A DNA stretch of 14,635 nucleotides from an uncultured Gemmiger sp. GTDB taxonomy: Bacteria; Bacillota; Clostridia; Oscillospirales; Ruminococcaceae. Position numbers and translations under genes: made by a program. Positions 6,835 through 13,618 of the stretch are shown here, piece by piece. Within the stretch, counting starts at the first letter, position 1; every line of letters starts with the position of its first letter. The notes under the pieces are model-generated. The model did no database searches. It was not told the DNA's origin and worked only from the letters and a program-made list of their open reading frames with translations. The DNA is taken from contig CAUEKL010000037.1 of the NCBI GenBank assembly GCA_959018215.1, forward strand, positions 1 through 14,635, in the 5' to 3' direction.

Positions 6835-7031
6835 AAGGCAGGGTTGGCTGCGGCGCGGTACAGTGCCCGCAAAGCAGGAAAAAAGAAAGAAAAAAGTGTG
6901 AACACAAAAATCCATGTGCTTTTGGAAAGGCCGGTCACAGCTACCCACCGGGACCGAAGGAGAGGTACCTTTTTTTACCATCAAAAATGACTTCAAAATA
7001 TCCGTCTGCGCGCTTTTTTAGCAGTCTGTGT

Positions 7032-7072
7032 CCGGGGATGCTCACCGGGAAAGCGGTGAGCACCCGGTCTTT
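7032..7072 (+). terminator. Hairpin, possible terminator or leader structure
   Basis: A 9-bp perfect stem TGCTCACCG (7039-7047) / CGGTGAGCA (7054-7062) is extended by five more pairs (7032-7036 with 7063-7067) past a 2-nt bulge. It is followed by TCTTTATC. The U-run is short, so terminator function is uncertain. It lies about 200 nt after the tetR stop. Confidence 0.45.
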
Positions 7073-7139
7073 ATCGGAACACGGATTCTTATATGAGATA
7101 CAGTATTATAAATACCTGCGTTTGTGATGGGATCTTCCA

Positions 7140-7168
7140 TGGTCACTTCCCGGCCGGCGAGTTATAAT
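7140..7168 (+). promoter_or_regulatory. Possible promoter of the surface-protein gene
   Basis: TATAAT at 7163-7168 with a poor -35 (TGGTCA, 7140-7145) 17 nt upstream. The -10 is perfect and lies about 69 nt before the ATG. The weak -35 suggests activation or low expression. Confidence 0.45.
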
Positions 7169-7236
7169 AAGTACCGCCTGGCCGCACTCTCGCACAGGGC
7201 GGGGGAAGGACCAGAATGTGAAGGAGGATTCCGACC

Positions 7237-10200
7237 ATGAACAAATGGAAACGCGCATTGGCCGGTGCAATGTCGGCATTGCTGCTTCTGCAGTGCATGC
7301 CGTACGCTGCGTTGGCCGATGAGGCAGATCCCACTGTCTCCACGGTACAAACGGAAAGTGCGGACCTGTTGAACAACGACCCTGTCCCGGCAGAAACCGA
7401 GACCCCGGCAACGACGGTGCCGCAGTCTTCGGAAGTGACGGAGCAGGACCAGACGCCCGCTCCGGAAATTTCCGGGGAGCCTGAGAAAATCCCGGAACCC
7501 GAAGAAATCGAAGAACCTGAGGAACCCGAAGAACCCGAGGAACCCGAGGAACCCGAAGAAATCGAGAAACCCGAAGAAATCGAGAAACCCGAAGAACCGC
7601 AAGAGCCGGAAGTTTCCGAACCGGAAGCGGCTCCGGCGGAAAACGAACCCACCGCGCAGATGCCGGCCATGCTGTCGGAACAGGGGGATGCGGCCCCGCT
7701 GGCAGAAGTGCAGCTGCAGAGCGGCACCGCCGTGATCCCCAGTGATGCGGACGAAGCCGCAGTAAAGCAGATCCTGTTCAACACCCTCGTGGTGAACAAG
7801 GAGGGCGTGGACCCCCAGAGCCTGGAGTGGGAATACTACTGCACCGGTAAAAATGGTCTGCTGACCAATGACGCCTGGGGTCCTGTGAAAGGCTTTACCA
7901 GTGAGAAAAATGTCGTGTTTGTACCGACAACTTTTACCCACCCCGCACTTCAAGCCAATGATGACGGCTCTTACCAGGTCCGCCTGGCCGGTGAGACAGA
8001 GGAAGTTACCCTGACCAAGGCGGCCAAGCTGTCTTCTTCCATCACGCTGAATGAGGGCGCCACTGTGGCTCTTCCTTACACGGAGGAGGGCACTGTGGAT
8101 TATGACGCTTTGAAGAAAAGTCTCTTCGAGGCACTTGTCGTTTCCTCCACCCCGGAACTGACCGTGGATGATGTGACCATTGAATATCGTGGTGAAGCAG
8201 ATGTTGTTTCGAAAAACGATTGGGCGCCGCTGGAGGGCGGATGGATCACGGGACTGCATTACCCCGCTATCTCCACCGGTGAGCAGCAGATCCGCATTTC
8301 CTTTGGCGGCAATGACCAGTATTATGATGCTTCGGCGGAAACCACCGTTACCCTGACCGAGCGCAGCGAAGCGCCCTATACCCTGAAAGAAACCCCGGAC
8401 GAGGTTACGCTGTCCGTGGACGAAAACCTGAACGTGGACTATGAGGCCGTCAGCAAAGCAGTATTCAATGCGGTGGTCGCGTCCTCGGATGTCCTGAGCC
8501 CGGACAATGTGACCGTCACCTATGAAACCTCGGCTATCCTTGATTTGGCCGGTGCGGGCAAGGCGTGGGTGCCTCTGGAAGGCGGCAAGTACAGCAGTAC
8601 CGGCCTCGTTGAGCTGACCTACCCGGCCATGTCCGCCGGCACCCAGAAGGTGCGCATCTCCTGGCCCGGTAACCAGCAGTACGCCCCCACCACCATTGAA
8701 GCTGAGATTGACGTGGTCAACCGTCCCGAAGCGACCATCGTGACCAACGAAAACCCGTCGGTCAAGCTGGCTCTGACCGAGGATCTGCAGCTGGATACCA
8801 CCAAGCTGTACAGCGATGTCTTCAGCGCTGTGATTGCCTCCTCCGACCCCGAACTGACCGTGGACGATGTGGACATCACCTACTACGCAGAAGCCAAGAC
8901 AGGTTCTCTGGGTGACATGATAGGCCAGGCCTGGGTGCCCCTGGAAGGCGGCACTTCCACGGGCCTGAACTACCCGTCCCTGCCGGCCGGTACCCAGAAG
9001 GTGCGCATCTCCTGGTCCGGCAACAAGGACTATGCCCCCACTACCGTGGAAGCCACGGTGGATGTGCAAGACCGTGAGCAGCTCCAGTTCACCCTGAACG
9101 AGGGCTCTTATGAAGTGGGCATGGCCTTCAACGATGAGCAGAGCTATGACTATGAAGCCACTGCTGCCGCCATCTACAACGCTGTCGTGGCTTCCACCTC
9201 TCCGGTGACGCTGACTGCCGCCGATGTGACGGTGGAGTACAACACCGACAAGACCGGTATTTTCCCTGTCTATCAGCCGCTGGATTACTCCGACCCCACC
9301 GGTCTGCTGTCCTTCGGCACCGGCACCTGGGAAATCAAGATCTCCTGGGACGGCAACCGGGAGTACCGCGGCAACTCGGTGGTTGTGAACGTGACCACCA
9401 CCGACAACCGCGTTGCCAGCAGCGTGGCCCTGAAGAGCGGCGTTTCCTTTACTTACAACATGGACTCGTCGGTGATGGAGCAGGCCATCTTCGACAACGT
9501 CATCGACTGGGATAACTCCACCCTGCCCGCCAAGGAAACCCTGACCCTGGACGACTTTGACATCGAGTACAAGGCCAAACTCACCGACATCGAGAGCGGT
9601 GTAGACCTGGGCCTGGGCAATCTGGGTGATCTGGACAATCTGATCGATACCAACTCTCTGACCCAATGGGTCCCCATTGAAGGCAAGACCTACGCCATCG
9701 GCAATACCGTTCTGGGTGCCTTCCCCGCCATGGGCGCAGGCGATGCCCAGTCTATCCGCGTCAGCTTCAAGGGTGATTCCGAGTATCGCCCCAGTGATGC
9801 AACCGAAGGCACCGTGACCGTGAACAAGGCCAAGGTGAGCGTCAGCGTCCATTCCACCAACATCTACGCGGACGAACAGCTGTCTTCCGATTTCATCACC
9901 ACCGACCCGGCGGACAAGTTCGACCTGTACACCGTGTATGCCGGTGTCACCAGCAACGTGACCACCGCCATCTATCTGGACCTGCCCGACCGTTACACCA
10001 ACTCCCTCTTCCTGGAGGTGCTGGACCCGGTGGTGAAAGCCATCTACGGCAAGAGCTTTACCCAGCTGATGAATGACGGCATGACCCTGGGCGAGCTGCG
10101 CCAGCTGCTCAGCACCCAGGAGCTGCTGGACCTGCTGGCCACGCTGAACATTGACACCGGCACCTTTGGCCAGATCCTGACCGTGATCAACAAGCTGCCT

Positions 10201-10617
10201 TCTGTTACCGACAGCCTGCGCGTTTCCTTCGGCACGCCCAACCGGGCCGGCCTGTACACCGTAGGCGTTGTCAGCGACAACAAGAACTACGAGACCGGCG
10301 TGGGCATGGGCTTCCTGCTGGTCAAGATGCGGCTGAGCGGTGCTCACCTGACCTGGAACCAGGATATCACCGGCAAGATGACCGCTGAACAGGCCAAGAA
10401 CTTTGACTTCAGCGCGGTCCTGAGCTACGACGGCAATGTGACCGTGGACCAGAGCGGCGTCCATTACCTGTACACCGGCTTCACCAGCAAGTGGCGTCTG
10501 TACTCCAGCACCACCACCCCGCCTACTGAGCCGGGCAGCTATGTGATGACCGTGTGCATCCTGGGCGGCAACTACTTTGCCCTGCCCATCACCCGCACCT
10601 TCACCATCACCAAGTGA
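7237..10617 (+). CDS. Large secreted modular repeat protein (putative surface protein)
   Basis: An 1126-aa exported protein, function unknown. A Sec signal (MNKWKRAL, hydrophobic core, cleavage likely after ALA at 25-27) is followed by a Thr/Glu/Pro-rich stretch and a Glu/Pro stalk (about 79-140) of tandem EEP units. Then come six related modules: a diverged one (156-264), then 265-376, 377-496, 497-613, 614-725 and 726-864. The core reads VDYxAxxxAxFxAVVxSS, LTVDDVTIxY, WVPLEGG, TGLxYP, GTQKVRISWxGNxxY, closing with V-V-R. The alternating pattern suggests Ig-like beta sandwiches. The last 260 residues are a different domain (IYADEQL, FDLYTVYAGV, DSLRVSFGTPNRAGLYT, TPPTEPGSYVMTV, GGNYFALPITRTFTITK). 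There is no LPXTG motif, C-terminal membrane anchor or SLH domain. AAGGAGG lies 9 nt before the ATG. It stands alone between a weak promoter and a strong terminator. Adhesion or glycan binding is only a guess. Confidence 0.9.
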   Translation: MNKWKRALAGAMSALLLLQCMPYAALADEADPTVSTVQTESADLLNNDPVPAETETPATTVPQSSEVTEQDQTPAPEISGEPEKIPEPEEIEEPEEPEEPEEPEEPEEIEKPEEIEKPEEPQEPEVSEPEAAPAENEPTAQMPAMLSEQGDAAPLAEVQLQSGTAVIPSDADEAAVKQILFNTLVVNKEGVDPQSLEWEYYCTGKNGLLTNDAWGPVKGFTSEKNVVFVPTTFTHPALQANDDGSYQVRLAGETEEVTLTKAAKLSSSITLNEGATVALPYTEEGTVDYDALKKSLFEALVVSSTPELTVDDVTIEYRGEADVVSKNDWAPLEGGWITGLHYPAISTGEQQIRISFGGNDQYYDASAETTVTLTERSEAPYTLKETPDEVTLSVDENLNVDYEAVSKAVFNAVVASSDVLSPDNVTVTYETSAILDLAGAGKAWVPLEGGKYSSTGLVELTYPAMSAGTQKVRISWPGNQQYAPTTIEAEIDVVNRPEATIVTNENPSVKLALTEDLQLDTTKLYSDVFSAVIASSDPELTVDDVDITYYAEAKTGSLGDMIGQAWVPLEGGTSTGLNYPSLPAGTQKVRISWSGNKDYAPTTVEATVDVQDREQLQFTLNEGSYEVGMAFNDEQSYDYEATAAAIYNAVVASTSPVTLTAADVTVEYNTDKTGIFPVYQPLDYSDPTGLLSFGTGTWEIKISWDGNREYRGNSVVVNVTTTDNRVASSVALKSGVSFTYNMDSSVMEQAIFDNVIDWDNSTLPAKETLTLDDFDIEYKAKLTDIESGVDLGLGNLGDLDNLIDTNSLTQWVPIEGKTYAIGNTVLGAFPAMGAGDAQSIRVSFKGDSEYRPSDATEGTVTVNKAKVSVSVHSTNIYADEQLSSDFITTDPADKFDLYTVYAGVTSNVTTAIYLDLPDRYTNSLFLEVLDPVVKAIYGKSFTQLMNDGMTLGELRQLLSTQELLDLLATLNIDTGTFGQILTVINKLPSVTDSLRVSFGTPNRAGLYTVGVVSDNKNYETGVGMGFLLVKMRLSGAHLTWNQDITGKMTAEQAKNFDFSAVLSYDGNVTVDQSGVHYLYTGFTSKWRLYSSTTTPPTEPGSYVMTVCILGGNYFALPITRTFTITK
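7513..7602 (+). repeat. Tandem 9-nt/18-nt repeats encoding the Glu/Pro stalk
   Basis: Ten consecutive 9-nt units related to GAACCCGAG/GAACCCGAA. Within them the 18-nt block at 7558-7575 is repeated exactly at 7576-7593. Units are multiples of three, so gain or loss changes stalk length without a frameshift. Confidence 0.85.
8029..9828 (+). repeat. Five in-frame modules of the surface protein
   Basis: Module boundaries by residue pattern: 8029-8364, 8365-8724, 8725-9075, 9076-9411, 9412-9828. A sixth, strongly diverged copy precedes them (7702-8028). Modules 2 and 3 are most alike at DNA level: a 24-nt block is identical at 8641-8664 and 8992-9015, exactly 351 nt (117 codons) apart, and the WVPLEGG codons are nearly identical too. 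Confidence 0.8.
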
Positions 10618-10659
10618 TGGCCCTGCGGTGACAGCCGCATGACCGGCTGACCAAACAAC

Positions 10660-10712
10660 AAACCCCCGGTGGGGACCTCTGCCGTTGCAGAGGTCCCCCG
10701 CCGGGGGTTTTT
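10660..10712. terminator. Strong bidirectional intrinsic terminator
   Basis: A 12-bp stem (10671-10682 with 10687-10698, loop CGTT) is extended after a small internal loop by about 10 further pairs (10660-10669 with 10701-10710), ending in TTTTT. The left side is A-rich, so the minus-strand transcript also gets a T-rich tail. It serves the surface-protein gene and the convergent interrupted HTH gene. Confidence 0.92.
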
Positions 10713-10776
10713 GGTATTATGACGGAAAAGTCTTCCGGCAGATGCCCTGCCTGCAGAAGACAAGGCGGACCTGTGC

Positions 10777-11871
10777 TCAGGAAGCGGCATGAGCCACGGC
10801 TTCTTTCAGCCGCGCCAGGGCGTCCCGGCAGGCCGGAAAGTCCCACAGCGGCCGGTAGCGGTCTTCTTCGGTCAGGGACTTTATCGCCAGACGCTGCATC
10901 TCCCGGGCGGGCGCCCGGGGCGGCTCATCGGTCTGGACGGTCAGGCCCGGGGCAAACAGGTCCGGGTCGGGTAGACGGACGGGGGCAAGCAGGCTTTCGG
11001 CATACCGCACAAAACAGGCGGCGGCTTGTTCGATGTCCCCCTGTTCCAGATACCACTCCAGCCAGAGCACGTCGCTGCTGTCCGGCAGTCCGAAGGCATC
11101 GACCACCGCCCGGTAGGCGGTCAGGACCTTGTGCCGCCGCTGCGGGTCCGGCAGTACCTTGGGGTTGGTCAGGGTCATCAGGGCGGTGACGGTCTGGTGC
11201 ACCACCCGGTACAGCTGTTTCTGGGTCAGCTCCAGGGCCTGGTCCGGCCGGTCGGTTTTCAGGTAATACAGCGCCCATATGTCCGAAGGGTCCCGCACCT
11301 GCGGGGACAGTTCCTTCAGCAGGGCGGCACCCTGTTCCGGGTCGCCTTGGGCAATTTCCATGGCCGCCAGTCCGATGGTGGCTCCCTGCCAGTAAGCCGC
11401 ATTGCCGGATGCTCGTACCTGGCGCAGCAGTGCGCCTTTTCGGTCTTTTCATTCCTGCTGCAGCGCCGGGTCCACCGTGGGAAAAAACAGCCGGAAGGAA
11501 TCATAGGCGGCCGCCGCGTTGTATTGCAGGGCGGTGCAGTTGGGGTACCGGTGCAGCAGTTCGGTGAGCTGCTGCTGGGCGGCGTCCACGTCCCCGCTTG
11601 CGAAAGCCTGCTCCAGAAGAGCGTTGAGCCGGGCGATGACCTGCTCATCGGCCAGTGTCTCCTCAAACTGCAGCAGGGTGTCCACGTTGGTGTCCAGCGC
11701 CCGGGCCAGGGGACAGAGCAGGGCGATGTCCGGGCAGGAGTTGCCGGTCTCCCACTTGCTCACCGCCGGGGCGGACACCCCCACCCGGTCGGCCAGCTGT
11801 TCCTGGGTCAGGCCTTTGGCTTTGCGCAGGGCGGCAATGCTGCCGCCTAACGTGCGGGAAATGTTTTCCAT
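10777..11871 (-). pseudogene. Xre-type HTH/TPR-like regulator interrupted by an in-frame TGA
   Basis: Both halves lie in one reading frame. Codons 1-140 (11871-11452) encode an N-terminal HTH and start of a helical region ending in DPALQQE. Codon 141 is TGA (11451-11449). The frame then stays open for 223 codons to the stop at 10777, continuing directly with KDRKGALLRQV and AYWQGATIGLAAMEIAQGDPEQGAALLKEL-type helical repeats rich in Ala/Leu (TPR-like), ending DALARLKEAVAHAAS. No frameshift is needed; a single TGG-to-TGA or CGA/GGA-to-TGA change explains it. Architecture (Xre HTH plus about 290 residues of helical repeats, 364 codons) is common in Firmicute regulators. A sequencing error or readthrough cannot be excluded, so the gene may be intact in relatives. 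The start has GAGG about 11 nt upstream, a rather long spacing. Confidence 0.8.
11449..11871 (-). CDS. Truncated Xre-family HTH regulator (translatable N-terminal part)
   Basis: The 140-aa product that would be made from the interrupted gene if the TGA is read as stop. Residues about 9-70 are a complete Xre/Cro HTH: SIAALRKAKGLTQEQLADRVG, VSAPAVSKWETGNSCPDI (recognition helix), ALLCPLARALDTNVDTLL. About 70 helical residues follow, enough for perhaps two TPR-like hairpins, then the chain stops. The DNA-binding part is intact, so the truncated protein could still bind an operator but would lack its sensor/oligomer part. It is divergent from the nucleotide kinase/hydrolase operon, the natural candidate target. 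Confidence 0.7.
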   Translation of the reverse strand: MENISRTLGGSIAALRKAKGLTQEQLADRVGVSAPAVSKWETGNSCPDIALLCPLARALDTNVDTLLQFEETLADEQVIARLNALLEQAFASGDVDAAQQQLTELLHRYPNCTALQYNAAAAYDSFRLFFPTVDPALQQE

Positions 11872-11927
11872 AGGAACGGATACCTCACTTTGTGTGATTT
11901 CAGCGCCGCGCGGTTCTCTGTACCTGT

Positions 11928-11957
11928 ATTGTACCGCGGCCGGGTCGGCTTTCACAA
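11928..11957 (-). promoter_or_regulatory. Predicted promoter of the interrupted HTH gene
   Basis: On the minus strand TTGTGA (11957-11952), 18 nt, then TACAAT (11933-11928), about 57 nt before the ATG at 11871. Confidence 0.45.
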
Positions 11958-12013
11958 GGGAGGTGCTGTTAAGTGTCGGGCAGATTTTTCTAACCGGCAT
12001 TCAAGGGGGACGG

Positions 12014-12042
12014 TTGACGGAGAAAAAGCACTTCTTTATAAT
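12014..12042 (+). promoter_or_regulatory. Promoter of the kinase/hydrolase operon
   Basis: TTGACG (12014-12019), 17 nt, TATAAT (12037-12042): near-consensus sigma-A promoter 38 nt before the ATG at 12080. Confidence 0.75.
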
Positions 12043-12079
12043 AAAAAGAACGTCTCAATGCAGCCAGGAGGAAAAGCAG

Positions 12080-12580
12080 ATGCAAAAGGTATTGGTCATC
12101 GGCTGCCCCGGCGGGGGCAAAAGCACCTTCGCCCGGGCTTTGCGGGATAAAACCGGGCTGCCGCTGGTCTATCTGGACCAGATCTGGCATAAACCGGATG
12201 GTACACAGATCTTGCGCGCCGACTTCGACGCCCGGCTGCAGGAGATTCTGGCCCAGGACCGCTGGATCATCGACGGCAACTATCTGCGCACCATGGAGCG
12301 CCGCCTGCAGGTTTGCGACACGGTATTTTTGCTGGACTATCCGCAGGAAGTCTGCCTGGCCGGGGCGGCGGCCCGGGTGGGAAAGCCCCATGAAGACCTG
12401 CCCTGGCTGGAAGAAACCTTTGATCCGGAGTTCCGCCGGTGGATCGAGAATTTCCCTCAAAAGCAGCTGCCGGTCATTTATGATCTTCTGGAAAGATACC
12501 GGCAGGGGCGTACTTTGTATATCTTCCATGCCAGGGCCGAAGCGGATGCCTGGCTGGCCCAAGGAAAGGAACCTGTATGA
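12080..12580 (+). CDS. P-loop nucleotide kinase-like protein (FlaR/adenylate kinase-related)
   Basis: A 166-aa small P-loop NTPase. Walker A is GCPGGGKST at 8-16, followed by FARALRDKTGLPLVYLDQIWHKPDG, the LD..xHKP-type segment characteristic of proteins annotated as DNA topology modulation protein FlaR or adenylate-kinase-like. RWIIDGNYLRTMERRL and VFLLDYP give the substrate-side and Walker B-like strand. The length fits the family. The real substrate is not known and the FlaR name rests on old annotation, so a specific role in DNA topology should not be inferred. The ATG at 12080 has AGGAGG 8 nt upstream, which decides it against an ORF opening far upstream. Its stop overlaps the hydrolase start by 4 nt. 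Confidence 0.88.
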   Translation: MQKVLVIGCPGGGKSTFARALRDKTGLPLVYLDQIWHKPDGTQILRADFDARLQEILAQDRWIIDGNYLRTMERRLQVCDTVFLLDYPQEVCLAGAAARVGKPHEDLPWLEETFDPEFRRWIENFPQKQLPVIYDLLERYRQGRTLYIFHARAEADAWLAQGKEPV

Positions 12581-13302
12581 AACGGCAAAACACAGCGAAA
12601 AAACGATGGCCCTTGCGCATAGCGGGAATCCTGCTGGCAGTGCTGGTGCTTCTGGCAGGGGCATTTTTCTGGTATGTGTCCGACTACTACCGGGCCGAGG
12701 ATGTGGCCCTGGCGGTAATGAACGACGGCAGCGGCATCACGGTACAGGACAACCTGACCATTCTGGCGCCGTCGGTGCCGGGAGATACAGCCCTGATCTT
12801 CTACCCCGGTGCCAAGGTGGAGGCGGAAGCCTACCTGCCGCTGCTGGACAGCCTGCGGCAGACCGGCCTGACCTGCATTCTGGTGGATATGCCGTTCCAT
12901 ATGGCTATTTTTGATGCCGACGCCGCCCAGGACGTGATGGCCCGGTTCCCCCAGTACAGCCACTGGTACATCGCCGGGCATTCCATGGGCGGGGCCATGG
13001 CCTCCCAGTTTGCCGCCGATCACCCTGACGAGGTGGACGGCCTGATTCTGCTGGGAGCCTATATTTACGGCGACTATCCGCCCGCCGACACCCTGACGGT
13101 GTACGGTTCGCTGAACCAGAGTGTGGAGGACAAACTGGACTATACCGAGAATGTGGTGGAGATCCAGGGCGGCAACCACGCCCAGTTCGGCAACTACGGC
13201 CCCCAGAAGGGGGACGCCCCGGCCACCATCTCCGCCGAAGAACAGCAGGCCCAGACGGTGGAAGCTATTACGGACTTTTTGCAGCAGCGGCAGGCCGCCT
13301 GA
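12577..13302 (+). CDS. Membrane-anchored alpha/beta hydrolase
   Basis: A 241-aa protein with a basic N-terminus and one membrane helix (about 13-34, PLRIAGILLAVLVLLAGAFFWYV), leaving the catalytic domain probably outside. The domain has strand TALIFYPGAKVEAEAY (71-86), ILVDMPFHMA, the nucleophile elbow GHSMGG with Ser136, and the catalytic His in GGNHAQFGNYG (His201). The acid is probably Asp185 or a neighbour. The pattern fits the alpha/beta hydrolase family 5 type (DUF/Abhydrolase_5). The substrate is unknown; such proteins act on small esters, lipids or peptides. It is coupled to the kinase by an ATGA overlap and followed by a strong terminator 4 nt after the stop. Confidence 0.9.
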   Translation: MKRQNTAKKRWPLRIAGILLAVLVLLAGAFFWYVSDYYRAEDVALAVMNDGSGITVQDNLTILAPSVPGDTALIFYPGAKVEAEAYLPLLDSLRQTGLTCILVDMPFHMAIFDADAAQDVMARFPQYSHWYIAGHSMGGAMASQFAADHPDEVDGLILLGAYIYGDYPPADTLTVYGSLNQSVEDKLDYTENVVEIQGGNHAQFGNYGPQKGDAPATISAEEQQAQTVEAITDFLQQRQAA

Positions 13303-13305
13303 GAG

Positions 13306-13349
13306 AAAACCCCCGTGCCTTCCTTTGGGAGAAGGCACGGGGGTTTTTG
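13306..13349. terminator. Strong bidirectional intrinsic terminator
   Basis: A perfect 17-bp stem (13306-13322 with 13331-13347) and an 8-nt loop. It carries TTTTT on the plus side and AAAA on the left arm, which gives U residues to the minus transcript. It ends both the hydrolase gene and the convergent 67-aa gene. Confidence 0.95.
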
Positions 13350-13350
13350 T

Positions 13351-13554
13351 CTATTCAACTTTTCCTTGTTCCCGGCAGATCAGGTCCACGGCAATGGTAA
13401 AAGCCTCGATACGGCGGCGGGCCAGGGTCAGCTGGGATTTGTACCGTTCCGGGTTCTCCTTGGCTTCCAGCGTTTTCACCACCTGGCGCAGCTTGTGCAG
13501 GGTGGATTCGATCTGGCGTTCCGCCTCGGTCAGTTGTGCATCTGTGTATGACAT
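13351..13554 (-). CDS. Small coiled-coil protein of unknown function
   Basis: A 67-aa charged protein, not recognised. It is predicted almost wholly helical: TEAERQIESTLHKLRQVVKT, then LEAKENPERYKSQLTLARRRIEAFTIAVDLI, with heptad-like hydrophobic spacing that suggests a two-helix coiled coil. No signal, membrane segment or metal motif; one Cys near the end. The ATG at 13554 is chosen because GAGG lies 6 nt upstream; an in-frame GTG at 13566 would overlap that site. The gap to the upstream tocopherol-cyclase-like gene is 64 nt with no terminator, so they probably share a transcript. Its stop abuts the bidirectional terminator. Confidence 0.72.
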   Translation of the reverse strand: MSYTDAQLTEAERQIESTLHKLRQVVKTLEAKENPERYKSQLTLARRRIEAFTIAVDLICREQGKVE

Positions 13555-13618
13555 GGCTTTCCTCACAAAAATGTTCTTTGAAAAGCGGCGGGCGCAACAA
13601 GGGCAGAACTCCGGGGCC

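Larger units (their letters stand above)
6835..7236. other. 402-nt non-coding stretch between regulator and surface-protein gene
   Basis: No convincing gene lies here. It holds an A-rich purine tract (about 6879-6897), a T7 run at 6970-6976, a stable hairpin (7032-7067), a weak promoter (7140-7168) and the ribosome site of the surface-protein gene. A 46-codon ORF (6987-7127) crosses the hairpin and has no recognisable product. I recognised no known riboswitch class. Confidence 0.5.

Noticed and set aside
6987..7127. A 46-codon plus-strand ORF in the long intergenic region
   Set aside because: It runs through the hairpin at 7032-7067, and the only purine-rich site (AAGGAG near 6957) is too far from the ATG. 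No recognisable product.
7162..10464. An open minus-strand frame of 1100 codons antisense to the surface-protein gene
   Set aside because: Its sequence is low-complexity (Gly/Val/His-rich) with no domain, signal or ribosome site. The plus strand has a signal peptide, repeat modules, ribosome site and terminator. It is a shadow of codon bias.
10560..10617. A cell-wall sorting signal at the C-terminus of the surface protein
   Set aside because: The protein ends in TRTFTITK, a beta strand. There is no LPXTG-like motif or hydrophobic tail.
11449..11451. The in-frame TGA as a selenocysteine codon
   Set aside because: The context (QQE-stop-KDRK) is a helical linker region with no redox motif, and no SECIS-like hairpin was evident just downstream. 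A mutated Trp or other sense codon is simpler.
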